Source: Deltaproteobacteria bacterium
GTDB taxonomy: Bacteria > Myxococcota > Kuafuiibacteriia > Kuafuiibacteriales > Kuafuiibacteriaceae
Reading direction: 5' to 3'
DNA length: 64,000 bases
Assembly: GCA_020632995.1 (NCBI GenBank)
Contig: JACKEN010000003.1
Location: forward strand, 558,001-622,000
Positions 1-10,000 of this stretch are shown piece by piece; position 1 is the first letter of the stretch; every line of letters starts with the position of its first letter. A program made the translations under genes and the position numbers. The notes beneath the pieces were generated by a model. The model saw only the letters and a program-made list of their open reading frames with translations. It did not search any database and was not told the DNA's origin.

Positions 1-2837
1 AGTACGTAGGCATCCCGGCCCGGTGGATCGAGTACATCCACAAACGCTTCGGCATCTACACCGTGCTGAACCACCCCATGGGGCGCTACGGCTTCACCAT
101 GGACGGGGTCTGGATCTTCCCCACCAACTACGAGGACCCCGAGCAGCGGGCCTACCTCAAGCGTGAGGTGGCGGAGCTGGTCGAGGCCTACAAGGGCACG
201 CCGGGCCTGCTCTTCTGGCTCCTCGGCAACGAGAACAACTACGGCCTGTTCTGGAGCTCCACCGAGATCGAGGACCTGCCCCAGGGCGATCAGGCGGACG
301 CCCGGGCGGTGTTCCTGTACACGCTGTACGGCGAGATCATCGACGACATCCACGCCCGCGATCAGGGCCACCCGGTGGCGATCGCCAACGGCGACCTGCA
401 GTTCGTCGATCTCATCAAGAAGTACGCGCCGAACCTCGACATCCTCGGCTCCAACGTCTACCGCGGCAAGAGCTCGCGGGACCTCTTCCAGGTGGTGCAG
501 GACAAGCTGCAGGTGCCCTTCGTCTACACCGAGTTCGGCTCCGACGCCTACAACGCGAAGGAGGACCGCGAGGACCACATGGCCCAGGCCGAGTACCTGA
601 AGGCCCAGTGGGAGGAGATCTACGAGCAGAGCTACGGCAAGGGCGGGGTGGGCAACGCCATCGGTGGGATGGTCTTCCAGTGGAGCGACGGCTGGTGGAA
701 GTACCAGCAGGAGTCCAACCTCGACGTGCACGACACCAACGCCTCCTGGGCGACGGCGGCCTACGCCTTCGACTACGTGGAGGGCGCCAACAACATGAAC
801 GAGGAGTGGTTCGGGATCTGCGCCAAGGGGCCGACCGACGCCCGCGGCCTCTACGAGGTGTACCCGCGCACCGCGTACTACGTGCTGCAGCAGGCCTTCG
901 CCCTCGACCCCTACGCGCCGACCACCACCCCGGCCGAGATCCGGAGGCACTTCGACGCCATCCACCCCGAGCGCCTTTCGCAGCCGTACGAGGTGCAGCG
1001 CCTGCAGGAGCAGGTCAGCCTGCTCTCGATGGTGCGGGCAGCCAACGTGGTGCTCGAGCTGTCGACCTTCACCACCGGCGGCCGGGGGACCCTCGACGTG
1101 AACCGGAACGACACCCGCTTCGACCACATGCAGTCGGTGTACGCGGACCTCGAGGTGCAGCCGTTCTCGCAGGTGAGCGCCAAGGTCTCGCTCAACGTGC
1201 TCGGGCACGTGGCGGCCAACCCGATCGACGAGATCTACTTCGAGAAGCGGGGGCTGCCCCAGCCGGTGCAGGACGGGACCGGGGCCACGGTGGACCTGCC
1301 GGGGGTGGAGCGCATCAAGCTCTACCAGGCGAGCCTGAAGTGGTCGAACACCTACTTCGATCTGGACGGCTTCTACCGGGTCGGCCACGGCCACTGGGGC
1401 TACGAGGGCGACTTCTTCGGGCTCTACCCCGAGGCCTACTACCAGCCGTCGGTGGACATGTTCAACGCCAACACCCCGTCCGGCTTCGTCGTCACCGGCA
1501 AGCGGGCCTTCGAGGGGCTGAAGGTGGCGTTCGGGCCGGAGCTGTGGTGGGGCGCCAACCCCACCCTGCTCGCGAAGTACTACAAGAAGCTCGGGGACCT
1601 GCAGCTGTCGGTGGTGCACCAGGAGGACATCGCCAAGCGGGCCGACGCGGGCACCAGCTCGGTGCTGCCGGTGCCGCGGACGCGGAAGACCGCGGTCTAC
1701 CTTGGATGGAGCGCGGGCGCGCTCCAGCTGGACGTGGGCGGGATCATGGCCGGCACCGACCGCCTGGGCTGGGCCTATCAGGCGGTGCGGGCGGCCGAGG
1801 GCGCCACCTACCTCGACTCCGGCTACTACCTGCTCGACGACGAGATCCGGATCCAGGACACCTTCGGCGGCAAGGTGAAGCTGACCTACACCGGCGGCCG
1901 CTTCAACTTCTACGTGCAAGGTGGCCTGCGCGGCCTGGTGGCCGACGGGGGGCCCAACCCGACCCTGACCTTTACCGGCTGGGGCCTCAAGGAGAGCGGG
2001 CAGGGCAACAACTACCACGTCCTCGGCGGCGCGCTCTTCAACCTGGGGTCGTTCCAGGTGGCGCCGAACTTCCTGTACCAGAAGCCGCTCGAGGGCCCGG
2101 TGCCGCTGATCGAGGACTACTTCGACCCCGCCACCGGCAACTACTACCCGGCCGGGCGGCCCCGGAACCAGTTCAGCGACCCGTTCTGGGTGCGGAGCAA
2201 CCGGGAGACCGTCGGCCTCGAGCTCCTGCTCGGCTACGACCCCACCCCCGCCACCTGGATGTGGGCGTGGAACGCGCTCGAGCGCGAGGACGCGCCCTTC
2301 GCGGCGATGGTCGACTTCACCTACCGCTTCCTCCCCACCACCCAGGACGCGGGGGTGGCCATCGCGGCCGAGGGCTATCCGTTCGCGTTCGCGGGGGCGC
2401 CGTCGGCCCACGACCTGTGGGAGGTGCGGGGCCGGATCTTCGTGAACCCCGCGCCGCGCCTGCGCCTGGTGAGCGACCTGTACGCCGGCATCGGGCAGGC
2501 CAACGGCATCGACGAGCGCATCGTCAAGCGGGCCGGCGTCTACGCGCGGATGATGTACGATCAGCTCTCGGTGGAGGCGTGGGTGAAGATCAACGACTGG
2601 GGCCCCTACGACTACCACCGGGACTTCAACCTCACCTACCCGCTGCAGCTCATCGGGGACGTGGGATACTCGGTGACGCTGCCCCAGTGGTTCGTGCGGG
2701 CGTACACTCGGATGGGCGTGCGCGCGAAGTACCGGATCCTGGATGAGTACTCCAACCGCGCCGGAGAGGCGCTGGTGGCGGGTGATGGCACCGGCCGGGA
2801 GTGGGAGGTGATGACCTATGTTCAGATCGGCATCTAG
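1..2837 (+). CDS. GH2-like TIM-barrel glycosidase fused to a porin-like beta-rich domain (5' partial)
   Basis: The reading frame is open from base 3, so the N-terminus lies outside the window. Numbering from the GTG at 63, the first ~300 residues look like the catalytic barrel of a GH2-type glycosidase: a GNENNY segment at 55-60 (Glu57, codon 231-233, candidate acid/base) and YTEFG around Glu157 (candidate nucleophile), followed by a Trp-rich strand. From about residue 330 to the end the protein changes character to alternating aromatic/polar strands and Gly/Asn/Asp turns, as in outer-membrane beta-barrels, finishing in a short strand (VQIGI). A glycosidase on a membrane barrel would act at the cell surface. 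The stop lies 20 bp inside the next gene, so translation is probably coupled. The GH2 assignment rests on motifs seen here; the barrel is inference from strand pattern. The terminal Ile is unlike the usual terminal Phe of outer-membrane proteins. Confidence 0.75.
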   Translation, partial: YVGIPARWIEYIHKRFGIYTVLNHPMGRYGFTMDGVWIFPTNYEDPEQRAYLKREVAELVEAYKGTPGLLFWLLGNENNYGLFWSSTEIEDLPQGDQADARAVFLYTLYGEIIDDIHARDQGHPVAIANGDLQFVDLIKKYAPNLDILGSNVYRGKSSRDLFQVVQDKLQVPFVYTEFGSDAYNAKEDREDHMAQAEYLKAQWEEIYEQSYGKGGVGNAIGGMVFQWSDGWWKYQQESNLDVHDTNASWATAAYAFDYVEGANNMNEEWFGICAKGPTDARGLYEVYPRTAYYVLQQAFALDPYAPTTTPAEIRRHFDAIHPERLSQPYEVQRLQEQVSLLSMVRAANVVLELSTFTTGGRGTLDVNRNDTRFDHMQSVYADLEVQPFSQVSAKVSLNVLGHVAANPIDEIYFEKRGLPQPVQDGTGATVDLPGVERIKLYQASLKWSNTYFDLDGFYRVGHGHWGYEGDFFGLYPEAYYQPSVDMFNANTPSGFVVTGKRAFEGLKVAFGPELWWGANPTLLAKYYKKLGDLQLSVVHQEDIAKRADAGTSSVLPVPRTRKTAVYLGWSAGALQLDVGGIMAGTDRLGWAYQAVRAAEGATYLDSGYYLLDDEIRIQDTFGGKVKLTYTGGRFNFYVQGGLRGLVADGGPNPTLTFTGWGLKESGQGNNYHVLGGALFNLGSFQVAPNFLYQKPLEGPVPLIEDYFDPATGNYYPAGRPRNQFSDPFWVRSNRETVGLELLLGYDPTPATWMWAWNALEREDAPFAAMVDFTYRFLPTTQDAGVAIAAEGYPFAFAGAPSAHDLWEVRGRIFVNPAPRLRLVSDLYAGIGQANGIDERIVKRAGVYARMMYDQLSVEAWVKINDWGPYDYHRDFNLTYPLQLIGDVGYSVTLPQWFVRAYTRMGVRAKYRILDEYSNRAGEALVAGDGTGREWEVMTYVQIGI

Positions 2838-3417
2838 CGTCGCGCTCATGGCCCTCCTGGTCGCGGGGTGTGAGATCCCGCCGCCGGAGTACCAGTACGG
2901 CTTCAACATCACCGGGATGACGCTCGAGCTCTACAGCGACGACGTCGGCATCCACCCCAACTTGGACGTGCTCGTGGACCCCAACAACCCGTTCGCGGAG
3001 TACGGGGTGGGGTCCGAGACCAAGTGGGACATCCTGGCCCAGGGCGGGAACGTGGCCGCCTTCTACGCGTGGGCCACGGTGCTGGCGAACGAGCCCACCG
3101 GCGAGAACCAGTTCTACGCCGCGATCAAGCTGCGCGACATCTACACGGTGGGCGAGGCGCCGCAAGAGGACCTGCCGCGGGTGAAGGCGATGGCGATCCG
3201 GGGCTTCCAGGGGGTGCTCGACTACTTCCCGGAGAGCGTGACCTACGACGCCACCGGCACCATCAGCGCGCGGCTGGCGACCTTCGCGTACAACGAGATC
3301 ATCGGCCTGGGCGGTCGGGTCCAGGGTGACTGGGTGCTCGTCCAGACCCCGAGCGGCGGGACCGAGGCGGTGCGGAGCGCGGCCTACGATCCGCCCCGGG
3401 CCGCGGATGGAGGTTGA
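2818..3417 (+). CDS. Lipoprotein of unknown function in glycan locus
   Basis: A 199-aa protein with a short signal peptide and lipobox LVAGC (Cys18), so a lipidated envelope protein. The start overlaps the end of the glycosidase/barrel gene by 20 bp, and the stop is one base before the next start, so the three genes are tightly coupled. The mature part begins with a Pro/Tyr-rich stretch, then a mixed region with Asn, Trp and Tyr; residues ~80-170 look helical. I do not recognise the family. Position suggests a partner of the surface glycosidase, for example in substrate binding or barrel assembly; this is inference from context only. Confidence 0.7.
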   Translation: MFRSASSVALMALLVAGCEIPPPEYQYGFNITGMTLELYSDDVGIHPNLDVLVDPNNPFAEYGVGSETKWDILAQGGNVAAFYAWATVLANEPTGENQFYAAIKLRDIYTVGEAPQEDLPRVKAMAIRGFQGVLDYFPESVTYDATGTISARLATFAYNEIIGLGGRVQGDWVLVQTPSGGTEAVRSAAYDPPRAADGG

Positions 3418-3418
3418 G

Positions 3419-4084
3419 ATGAAGCGGCTCCTCTTCGTGGCAGGCTGCCTTGCCGTCGCCTGCCGACCCGACGCCGGGATCCCGGACTACAGCGGGCACG
3501 TCGGCCTGCGCGACACCACCGACGCGGGGGACACCACCCTGCCCGGGCCCAAGCCCTACGACCCCGCCACCCCGCGCCTGGCCATCGGCGCGTTCTACGA
3601 GGGCGAGTACAGCGAGCAGATCGCGATCAACGACGCCGACACGCACTACTACATCTTCACCATCGAGGGCACGGGCGAGCTCACCTACTCCCAGGAGACC
3701 TCCGGGGAGCGGGTGGAGGGGCGCATCAGCGACGTCCTCACCCTCACCGGCACTCCGTGGTGGGGCGGCGGGGTCATCTGGGACACCGCGCGCGATCTGT
3801 CGGCGTGGTCCGTGTTGGCGGTGAGCCTGCGCTCGGCCGACGAGGCCTTCGACGACGTCGAGGTCACCGTCCAGTACGAGTCCGGCGGCCAGCTCCGCAC
3901 CGTGACCCTGCCCGCCAGCGGCTACGGCTACACCAACGACGGCAACTGGCACAGCCTCCGCATCCCCCTCGCCGACTTCCCGGGCTTCGACAGGAGCGCG
4001 GCGCGCAGCCCGCTCATCCTCGGGAACGGCCAGGCCGGCCCCACCGGCGAGAGCCTCTTCGTCGACGACGTCTACATGGAGTGA
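3419..4084 (+). CDS. Lipoprotein with C-terminal carbohydrate-binding-like (ExoP/CBM-type) domain
   Basis: A 221-aa lipoprotein: signal peptide MKRLLFVAGCLAVAC with the lipobox Cys in LAVAC, then an Asp/Thr/Pro linker. From about residue 45 there is a jelly-roll-like domain; the end resembles the galactose-binding-like modules attached to bacterial exo-beta-glucanases (WHSLRIPLADFPGF ... LFVDDVYME). The same closing pattern ends the lipoproteins at 6229-6999 and 10468-12873. The start ATG at 3419 was chosen because it directly precedes the signal peptide and lies one base after the upstream stop. Probable role: holding the glucan substrate at the cell surface. The module assignment is from pattern recognition, not alignment. 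Confidence 0.72.
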   Translation: MKRLLFVAGCLAVACRPDAGIPDYSGHVGLRDTTDAGDTTLPGPKPYDPATPRLAIGAFYEGEYSEQIAINDADTHYYIFTIEGTGELTYSQETSGERVEGRISDVLTLTGTPWWGGGVIWDTARDLSAWSVLAVSLRSADEAFDDVEVTVQYESGGQLRTVTLPASGYGYTNDGNWHSLRIPLADFPGFDRSAARSPLILGNGQAGPTGESLFVDDVYME

Positions 4085-4097
4085 GGCCCGGTCCGGG

Positions 4098-4925
4098 CTA
4101 CGGGCGCGTGCGCGAGTAGACCCGCACGTAGTCCACGCGCATGGCCTGCGGGAACGGCGTGCCGTCGTCGGGCGCGCCCACGAAGCCGCCGCCCACCGCC
4201 ACGTTTAGCAGGATGAAGAAGGGGTGATCGTACACCCAGGAGCCCTTGGCCTGGACCTGGCTGCTGGTGACGATCTGGTAGGCCTCGTCGTCCACCCAGA
4301 AGCTGATGCGGCTCGGGTCCCACTCGACCGCGAAGACGTGGAAGTCGTCGTCGAAGGTCACCCCGTCCGGGAGGCGGAAGCGGCGGGTGATCGGGCTGCC
4401 GCCGGAGTAGCCGGGGCCGTGCAAGCTGCCGTGCACGGTGCTCGGCTCCTGGCCGCGGTACTCCATGATGTCGATCTCGCCCGACTGGGGCCAGCCGACC
4501 TCGGGGATGTCGGCGCCGAGCATCCAGAACGCGGGCCACACCCCGCGCCCCACCGGGAGCTGGATGCGGGCCTCGATCCGGCCGTACTGGGTGGCGTAGA
4601 GGCCCTGGGTCTTGATGCGGGCCGAGGTGTAGGCCTTGCCCCCGAAGGACTCCTTGCGCGCGGTGATCACCAGGTTCCCCGCGCCATCGAGGGCCACGTT
4701 CTCGGGGCGGTTGGTGTCGAACTCGAGCTGGCCGTTGCCCCAACCGTCGACCCCGTTGCCGATGTCGTAGGCCCAGCGCTCCGTGTCGGGGAGGGTGCCC
4801 TCGGCGCCCTCGAACTCGTCGTTCCAGACCGCGTACCAGCCGATGGGGGGCTCCACCACTACATCGCTTGCGCCGCAGCCGGTGAGGGCGGCGCAGGTCA
4901 TGAGGACTCCAGGCCGAGCGCGCAT
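4098..4925 (-). CDS. GH16 family endo-beta-glucanase (laminarinase-like), lipoprotein
   Basis: 275 aa. The GH16 catalytic signature is clear: GEIDIMEYRG with nucleophile Glu150, Asp152 and acid/base Glu155, preceded by the WPAFWMLG strand typical of bacterial laminarinases. Further family strands are WNDEF near residue 35, YGRIEARIQLP at 114-124, and a closing MRVDYVRVYS. A signal peptide with lipobox ALTGC (Cys17) predicts an anchored, envelope-located enzyme. GH16 members of this type cleave beta-1,3 or mixed beta-1,3/1,4 glucans; the exact linkage cannot be read from sequence. It is the last gene of a - strand operon, 17 bp after the ROK regulator, and converges with the + strand gene ending at 4084. 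Confidence 0.93.
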   Translation of the reverse strand: MRARPGVLMTCAALTGCGASDVVVEPPIGWYAVWNDEFEGAEGTLPDTERWAYDIGNGVDGWGNGQLEFDTNRPENVALDGAGNLVITARKESFGGKAYTSARIKTQGLYATQYGRIEARIQLPVGRGVWPAFWMLGADIPEVGWPQSGEIDIMEYRGQEPSTVHGSLHGPGYSGGSPITRRFRLPDGVTFDDDFHVFAVEWDPSRISFWVDDEAYQIVTSSQVQAKGSWVYDHPFFILLNVAVGGGFVGAPDDGTPFPQAMRVDYVRVYSRTRP

Positions 4926-4942
4926 GGCAGGTCTCCTTGCAA

Positions 4943-6223
4943 TCAGACCGTGGCGAGGCCACGGCTGTGGAAGAGGGTGTGATCGTCGAGGGCGGCCTCG
5001 AGGGCCATGGTGGCGGCGCCGAGGGCCACCCCGCGCTCGCCCAGCTGGCTCACCTCGATCTGCGTCCTGCCCACCGCGTTGGCCAGGCTCATGTTGGACA
5101 CCGTCTCCTCGAGCGGCTTCATCAGGAGGGCCCCGGCGCGGGTGAGGCCACCGCCGAGCACCACCACGTCGGGCGCGAGCAGGTTGAGGAGGTTCGCCAC
5201 CCCGACACCGAGGGTGCGGCCGGCGAAGCCGATGACCTCCTGGGCGGTGGGATCGCCGGCGAGGGCCGCGTCCACCAGCTTGTCCACCGTGAGGCGGCCC
5301 TTCAGGAGGCTGTTGGGCGCGTCAACCAGGCCTGCCTTCGCTCGGGCGAGGAGGGCGTCGGAGCCCACCAGGGTGTTGAGGCAGCCGGTGAGGCCGCACA
5401 CGCAGCGGGGGCCGTTGGGGTCGAGGGCGGTGTGGCCCATCTCGCCCGCGGTGCCGTGGCGCCCCCGGTGGATGCGGCCCTTGATGACGAAGCCGGCGCC
5501 GATGCCCATCGCCACCTTGATGAAGGCCAGATCGACGCCCTCGCGGCGGCCGCCCCACCACACCTCGGCCAGGGCGCCGACGTTCGCGTCGTTGTCCATG
5601 AAGACCGGCGCGTCGTACCGCGCGCCCAGGTGCTCGATGATGTCGTAGTCCCGCCACTTCGGGAGGATCAGGGGCAGCAGCCGGCCCGGCCGATCCGGAT
5701 CCACCGGGCTGGGCACCGACACCCCGATGCCCAGCACCTGGCTCGCGTCGGCGCCCAGCCGCGCGAGGGACTCGTCCACGAGGCGGGTGATGAGGGCGAG
5801 GGACGCCTCGGGCTGGTTGCGCACCGCGATGCTCTGGGTGGCCCAGCTGCGGGTCACCGCGCGCAGGTTGGTCACCACCACGCTGACGTGGGTGGCGCCC
5901 ATGTCCACCCCCACCAGGTAGTAGGCGTCGTCGTTGAAGGCCAACAGGATCGGCTTGCGCCCGCCCCGCGACTCGCCCGGCCGGGCCTCGTGCACCAGGC
6001 CGGTGTCGAGCAGGTCGGCCACGATGGCCGAGATGGTGGAGCGGCTGAGGCCGGTGCTGCGCGACAGGTCGGCGCGCGAGACCTCCCGCGCCTGCCAGAG
6101 CAGGCGCAACAGGAGGCCGCTGTGCTGGGCCCGCACCTGGGCCGCGCCGAGGATCCCGTCGGAGAAGGGGGCCGACGGCGCCTCGGTGTCCAACAGGTCG
6201 GCGCGGCTGCTCATCGTGCGCAT
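4943..6223 (-). CDS. ROK-family transcriptional regulator
   Basis: A 426-aa protein with the NagC/XylR/Mlc layout: N-terminal winged helix (residues ~36-80; VSRADLSRSTGLSRSTIS), then a two-lobed ROK sugar-sensing domain with VGVDMGATH (ATP/sugar lobe), DNDANVGALAE, and a zinc-type cluster CVCGLTGC (Cys274, 276, 281) near His264. The usual Glu after the last Cys of that cluster is replaced by Leu-Asn. ATG 6223 follows the upstream stop by 5 bp; ATG 6214 is an alternative. It sits between a lipoprotein and the GH16 gene in one operon. The XylR-like inverted repeats at 7001-7021 and 10435-10455 are its likely targets, implying a repressor released by a sugar from glucan breakdown, with autoregulation. 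Confidence 0.92.
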   Translation of the reverse strand: MRTMSSRADLLDTEAPSAPFSDGILGAAQVRAQHSGLLLRLLWQAREVSRADLSRSTGLSRSTISAIVADLLDTGLVHEARPGESRGGRKPILLAFNDDAYYLVGVDMGATHVSVVVTNLRAVTRSWATQSIAVRNQPEASLALITRLVDESLARLGADASQVLGIGVSVPSPVDPDRPGRLLPLILPKWRDYDIIEHLGARYDAPVFMDNDANVGALAEVWWGGRREGVDLAFIKVAMGIGAGFVIKGRIHRGRHGTAGEMGHTALDPNGPRCVCGLTGCLNTLVGSDALLARAKAGLVDAPNSLLKGRLTVDKLVDAALAGDPTAQEVIGFAGRTLGVGVANLLNLLAPDVVVLGGGLTRAGALLMKPLEETVSNMSLANAVGRTQIEVSQLGERGVALGAATMALEAALDDHTLFHSRGLATV

Positions 6224-6228
6224 TCCCG

Positions 6229-6999
6229 TCACTCCCAGCGCACGTTGTCGAGGAAGAAGGTCTTCGGCGTGGAGCCGTCGGGCGTCTCGAGCACCCACAG
6301 GAAGCCGCCCACCACGCGGTCGTACGTGATCTGGGAGATATCCACGCTCAGCTCGGTGGGGGTGGTGGGCAGGACCATGGCCGCGGTCTCCACGTGCCAG
6401 CCGTCCTCGAAGGGCTCGTCGTTGTCGATGCCGGCGCCGAACTTGGCCGAGACCCCCGCGCCGTCGGCCCAGGCCCGGAAGCGGATTCGCACCGCGCCGG
6501 GCGCAACCGCCGCCCCAGGCTCGCCGCCCCAGTTGTTCGCCGGGGCCTGGAAGAAGAAGCCGGCGAAGGTGCCGCCGTTGGGGGCGAGGACGATGCGCCG
6601 GCAGACCGAGGCAGGGTCGGTGCCGGCCTCCGTGCAGTCCTCGGTCACCGTCACCGCGGCGGGGGGCCCGGGGAAGAAGCCGCTCATCGCGAAGTGCTCG
6701 TCCACCCAGAAGGGCAGGGCGATGGTGGCAGGCTGGCCTGCATCGGGGGTCACGCCGCCGTCGGGGGTCACGCCGCCGTCGGAGGCGACGCCGCCGTCGG
6801 CGCTCACCCCGGCGTCTCGGGCCGGGCCCGCGTCGGGCAGGGGCGGGATGGGCAGGTTCTCGGTCGGCACGCACCGGATCCCCTCGCGCGCGGTGCCCGC
6901 CGGGCACTGCTCGACCTCCACCGGGCCGGCGCAGGCCGCGGCCCACACCGAAGCGCAGGCGGCCAGGAGGTGGGGGAGGTGGCGAGGGTGACTTGACAT
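6229..6999 (-). CDS. Asp/Gly-linker lipoprotein with C-terminal carbohydrate-binding-like domain
   Basis: 256 aa. The N-terminus has a signal peptide ending in WAAAC, then a Cys-containing segment and a low-complexity linker of repeated (T/S)(P/D)DGGV units (residues ~55-85), typical of myxobacterial lipoproteins. The rest (~90-256) is a beta-sandwich-like module with aromatic strands, closing in KTFFLDNVRWE, the same ending type as the other binding modules of this locus. It is the first gene of the lipoprotein-ROK-GH16 operon; its start codon lies 2 bases from the palindromic operator at 7001-7021, so its transcript begins inside or next to that site. Function as a glucan-binding protein is inferred. 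Confidence 0.8.
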   Translation of the reverse strand: MSSHPRHLPHLLAACASVWAAACAGPVEVEQCPAGTAREGIRCVPTENLPIPPLPDAGPARDAGVSADGGVASDGGVTPDGGVTPDAGQPATIALPFWVDEHFAMSGFFPGPPAAVTVTEDCTEAGTDPASVCRRIVLAPNGGTFAGFFFQAPANNWGGEPGAAVAPGAVRIRFRAWADGAGVSAKFGAGIDNDEPFEDGWHVETAAMVLPTTPTELSVDISQITYDRVVGGFLWVLETPDGSTPKTFFLDNVRWE

Positions 7000-7000
7000 G

Positions 7001-7021
7001 TTTGTTCGTTCGTCGAACAAA
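7001..7021. promoter_or_regulatory. Operator for the ROK regulator (site 1)
   Basis: Inverted repeat TTTGTTCG-N5-CGAACAAA, perfect over 8-bp arms, in the gap between the divergent genes at 6999 and 7030. It overlaps the -10 element of the - strand promoter, so binding should block it. Same arm sequence and spacing as the site at 10435-10455. Confidence 0.8.
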
Positions 7022-7047
7022 GTAATGGCATGACGCGGTCCTGTCAA
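7019..7047 (-). promoter_or_regulatory. Sigma-70-type promoter of the lipoprotein-ROK-GH16 operon
   Basis: On the - strand, TTGACA (7047-7042), a 17-bp spacer, then TACTTT (7024-7019). The -10 merges with the first arm of operator site 1. The -35 lies inside the region read as the N-terminus of the divergent gene at 7030, which suggests that gene starts further downstream. Confidence 0.7.
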
Positions 7048-10000
7048 CCCGGCCCGCTGGTCCAGCCCGGTCCCGGCGGGGGTGTCCTCGATCAGGCGGG
7101 GGCTCCGCTCCTCGTCGTCCCGGACGCGGAGGCGATGGCGCCGTTCTTGATGACGGTGGTGAGCGACGCCGACCTGTGGATGTACGTCTCCAGCACCGGG
7201 GGCCTGACCTGCGGGCGAGGGCGGGCGGAGCGCTGCCTGTTCCCCTACGAGACCGACGACCGTCTGCACGAGGCGGGCGGTCGGGTCGGCCCCTTCACCC
7301 TGCTCCGGGTGCGGTGCAGCGACGGTGCGCCCAAGCTCTGGCAGCCCCTGGCCCCCGAGCCGGGGCCCGAGGTGCGGCGTCGCCTCTACAAGAACGCCCT
7401 CGGGACCCGGCTCGTCTTCGAGGAGGTCAATCCGGATTGCGCGCTGACCTTCCGCTACCAGTGGGCGGCCTCCACCGAGCACGGGTTCGTGCGCACCGCG
7501 GAGCTGACGGTGGCCGCCGACGCGGCGGGGCCGGTCACGGTGGAGGTGCTGGACGGCCTGCTCGCGCTGATGCCGGCGGGGGTGGACCTGACCACCCAGC
7601 AGCGGGCGAGCGCGCTCGTGAACGCGTACCGGCGGGCGGCGGTGGACGGGGTGGTGGCCCACCTCGTGACCTACGAGCTGAGCGCGCTCATCGTGGACCG
7701 GGCCGAGCCGGCGGAGAGCCTGAGCTGCAACGCGGCCTTCGGCGTGGGGCTCCCCGACGCGAAGGTGATCGTCGACCCGCGGCAGATCCGCACGTTCCGA
7801 CGCGGTGAGCCGCTGAGCCCGGCGCCCCAGCTCCTCGGGCGCCCCGCCGCCTACCTCATGGCGGCGGAGCTCCGCCTCGAGCCGGGCGCGCGCCAGGGTT
7901 GGGACATCGTGGCCGACGTCGACCTCAGCGCGGCCGAGGTGGTGCGCCGGCGCAGGTTGGCCTGCGAACCCGAGCTCAGGGCGGCGCTCGCGGCGGGGGT
8001 GGCGGCGAGCGAGGCGTCGCTCCTCGCCCGGGTGGCGAGCGCGGACGCGCTCCAGTGCACCGGCGACACGGTGGCGGACGCCCACCACCTCGCCAACGTG
8101 CTGTTCAACGTCATGCGGGGCGGGATCTTCGTCGACGGCTACCGCGCGCCCGGCGCCGACGTGCGCGCGTTCTTTGCGGACCGCAACCGCGCGGTGGCGG
8201 CGCGACACGCGGCGCTCCTCGAGGGGCTCGGGGCCGAGGTCGAGTGCCCGGCGCTGGTGGCCCGCGCGCAGGCGAGCGGCGACCCGGACCTCGAGCGCCT
8301 CGCGCTGGAGTACCTGCCCCTGACCTTCAGCCGCCGGCACGGCGATCCGAGCCGGCCCTGGAACCAGTTCGACATCCGGGTGCGCAAGCGGGACGGCAGC
8401 CCGGTGCTCTACTACCAGGGGAACTGGCGGGACATCTTCCAGAACTGGGAGGCCCTCGGCGTGAGCTTCCCCGGCTTCCTGCCGCACTTCGTGGCGAAGT
8501 TCGTGAACGCCTCCACCGTCGACGGCTTCAACCCCTACCGGATCACCCGCGACGGGGTGGACTGGGAGGTGCCGGACCCCGAGGAGCCGTGGAGCAACAT
8601 CGGCTACTGGGGCGACCACCAGATCGTGTATCTCACCCGCCTGCTCGAGCAGACCGAGGCGTTCTGGCCGGGGCGCCTGGCCCAGTGGCTCACCTCGCCC
8701 ATCTTCACCTTCGCCGACGTGCCCTACCGCCTGCTCAGCTACGCGGCGCTGGTGGCGGACCCCCGAGACACGATCGTCTTCGACGAGGGCGCTCAGCAGG
8801 CTGTCTTGCGGAGAGAGGCGGCGGTGGGGGCGGACGGCCGCCTCCTCACCGGGCCGGACGGCGACCTGGTGCGCGTCACCTTCACCGAGAAGCTGCTCAT
8901 CCCGATCCTGGCCAAGCTCAGCAACCTGGTGCCGGACGGCGGCATCTGGATGAACACCCAGCGGCCGGAGTGGAACGACGCCAACAACGCGCTGGCCGGC
9001 TACGGGCTCTCGATGGTGACCCTCTACCAGCTCCGCCGGCACCTCCAGGTGTGCCGGCGGCTCCTGGAGGCGCGGGGTGACGATCGGGTGGCCCTCAGCG
9101 CCGAGGTGGGGGCGTGGATGGACGCGGTGGGCGAGGCCCTCGGCGCCCACGCCGGGCTCCTCTCGGCGCCCCGGATCACCGACAAGGATCGCCGCAGCGT
9201 GATGGACGCCCTGGGGGCGACCTTCGACGCCTACCGCGCCGACGTCTACGCGGGCGGGCTCCACCCGGGGCGCGCGCGGCCCCTCCACGAGGTGGCCGCG
9301 CTCCTCGGCCTCGCCACCGAGTACCTGGACCACGCCATCGCGGCCAACCGTCGCAAAGACGGCCTCTACCACGCCTACAACCTGCTCTACCTCGGCCCGG
9401 GCACTGCCGCGGTCGGGCACCTGTACGAGATGCTCGAAGGACAGGTTGCGGTGCTCAGCGCGGGCGTCCTCTCGCCGCGCGCGGCGGTCGAGGTGCTGGA
9501 CGCGCTCTTCGCCAGCCCGATGTACCGCCAGGATCAGCGCAGCTTCATGCTCTACCCGGAGCGGAGCCTGCCCGGCCTGGTGGACAAGAACGTGATCCCG
9601 ACCGAGGCGCTCCTCGCGAACCCCCTCCTCGTGCAGCTGGCCGAGGCGGGGGAGGGCGCGGTGGTGGAGCGGGATCCGGAGGGCGGCTACCGCTTCGCGG
9701 CCGGGCTCCGCAACGCGGCGGACCTCGAGGCGGCGCTCGAGCGCCTGGGGCCCGAGTGGGCCGAGCGGGTCCAGGCGGGGCGCGCCGGTGCGCTCGCGGT
9801 GTGGGAGGCGGTCTTCGCCCACCACGCGTTCACCGGGCGCTCCGGCACCATGTACGGCTACGAGGGGCTCGGCTGCATCTACTGGCACATGGTGTCGAAG
9901 CTCCTCCTCGCGGTGCAGGAGAACCTGCGCTGGGCGGACGCCACGGGGACGAACCGCGGCGCGCGGGTCGCGCTCCTCGCCCACTATCGCCGCGTCCGGG

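Noticed and set aside
4937..6991. 684-aa + strand open frame over the GH16 and ROK genes
   Set aside because: Low-complexity Gly/His/Val composition with no motifs; it mirrors two well-supported - strand genes.
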